From NCBI GenBank assembly GCA_900540735.1, contig UQHB01000046.1, positions 1 through 21,808 on the forward strand: DNA of 21,808 nt, given 5' to 3'. The position numbers and the translations under genes are program-made. The notes under the pieces were generated by a model. The model was not told the DNA's origin, made no database searches, and saw only the letters and a list, made by a program, of their open reading frames with translations. Of the stretch, positions 21,621 through 21,808 are shown in pieces; position 1 is the stretch's first letter; every line of letters begins with the position of its first letter. This stretch comes from an uncultured Megasphaera sp. (GTDB lineage Bacteria; Bacillota; Negativicutes; Veillonellales; Megasphaeraceae).

Positions 21621-21808
21621 TGTGTACCCAGAATCCTGGACACTGTAATGACAACTAAATAAGATGGTTTAGATGGATGCTAACCGGTATGTTACCGGTG
21701 GCATCCATTTTGTTTTCTGTTGAATACGTTCCGTATTGTAATAATGAATATAGTTTTTACAGCAGATGAAAATTGCGCGAAGGAAGTATATATTCCCTCA
21801 CATCCATA
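21621..21808 (-). mobile_element. End of an IS3-family insertion sequence, running off the window
   Basis: The tail of a minus-strand transposase gene (stop at 21669) is followed by about 48 nt of non-coding sequence ending near TGTGTACCCAGAATCCTGGA (from 21621), which begins with TG and resembles IS3-type terminal repeats. The element's other end lies outside the window, so terminal repeats and target duplication cannot be checked. The exact boundary (21621 or 21623) is uncertain. Confidence 0.65.
21669..21808 (-). pseudogene. IS3-family transposase (OrfB) C-terminal fragment with frameshift
   Basis: On the minus strand the last codons read YIHYYNTERIQQKTKW then MPPVTYRLASI and stop, the familiar end of IS3/IS150 OrfB integrases (the usual form is YIHYYNxxRIQ...SPxxYR). 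Upstream, the natural continuation (EGIYTSFAQFSSAVK) is in another frame: one A is missing from the A5 run (T5 on the plus strand, 21754-21758). The remnant is therefore frameshifted, or the base was lost in sequencing. A 36-nt hairpin (ATGGATGC 21673-21680 / GCATCCAT 21701-21708) covers the gene's end. Confidence 0.8.

Overview
The window looks like the chromosome of an anaerobic diderm Firmicute of the Negativicutes, most like Megasphaera or a relative (inference). The basis is the mixture of an outer-membrane TonB receptor, ExbB/ExbD/TonB and a PilMNO-like set with Firmicute-style strong AGGAGG ribosome binding sites, TTGACA/TATAAT promoters and hairpin-plus-T-run terminators. No 16S gene or species marker is present, so the genus is a guess.

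Layout. 1-1775: end of a type IV pilus or competence-like pilM/N/O cluster, closed by a terminator. 1819-6317: a Fur-box promoter driving a 35-aa membrane micropeptide, exbB, exbD, a glycine-rich tonB, a structured leader, a flavodoxin and a HutW/ChuW-type radical SAM enzyme (anaerobic haem ring opening), then a strong terminator. 6326-8251: a second promoter with a PNPOx-fold HugZ/HutZ-like protein fused to a degenerate flavodoxin-like domain, and an AraC-family regulator. 8225-9048, minus strand: a DUF454/YbaN membrane protein and a YbjN-like protein. 9199-17049: a promoter carrying a nested dyad and a Fur box, then an iron/haem-type ABC importer (binding protein, FecCD permease, ATPase), a TonB-dependent receptor with a G8 tract just after its signal peptide, a ChaN-like haem-binding protein and a type I ABC exporter. 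The parts fit one pathway: capture at the outer membrane, TonB energisation, periplasmic relay, import, and oxygen-independent breakdown by a radical SAM enzyme fed by a flavodoxin.

17050-19485: a decaying sensory module. The response regulator has lost about half its receiver, the histidine kinase has two frameshifts plus a deletion that removed its H-box, and the divergent membrane-anchored PepSY gene has an internal TAA. 19534-19709: a tRNA-Val(GAC) with a consensus promoter and terminator. 19770-21616: a split transketolase pair. 21621-21808: the end of an IS3-family element with a frameshifted transposase remnant, running off the window.

Most interesting: the anaerobic haem locus as a whole, the phase-variation candidate in its receptor, the pseudo-flavodoxin/PNPOx fusion, the dual-start structured leader before the flavodoxin, the Fur-linked micropeptide, the shared promoter motif of the two main operons, and the multi-hit decay of the two-component/PepSY module. 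All functions are read from sequence features and family knowledge; no search was run.
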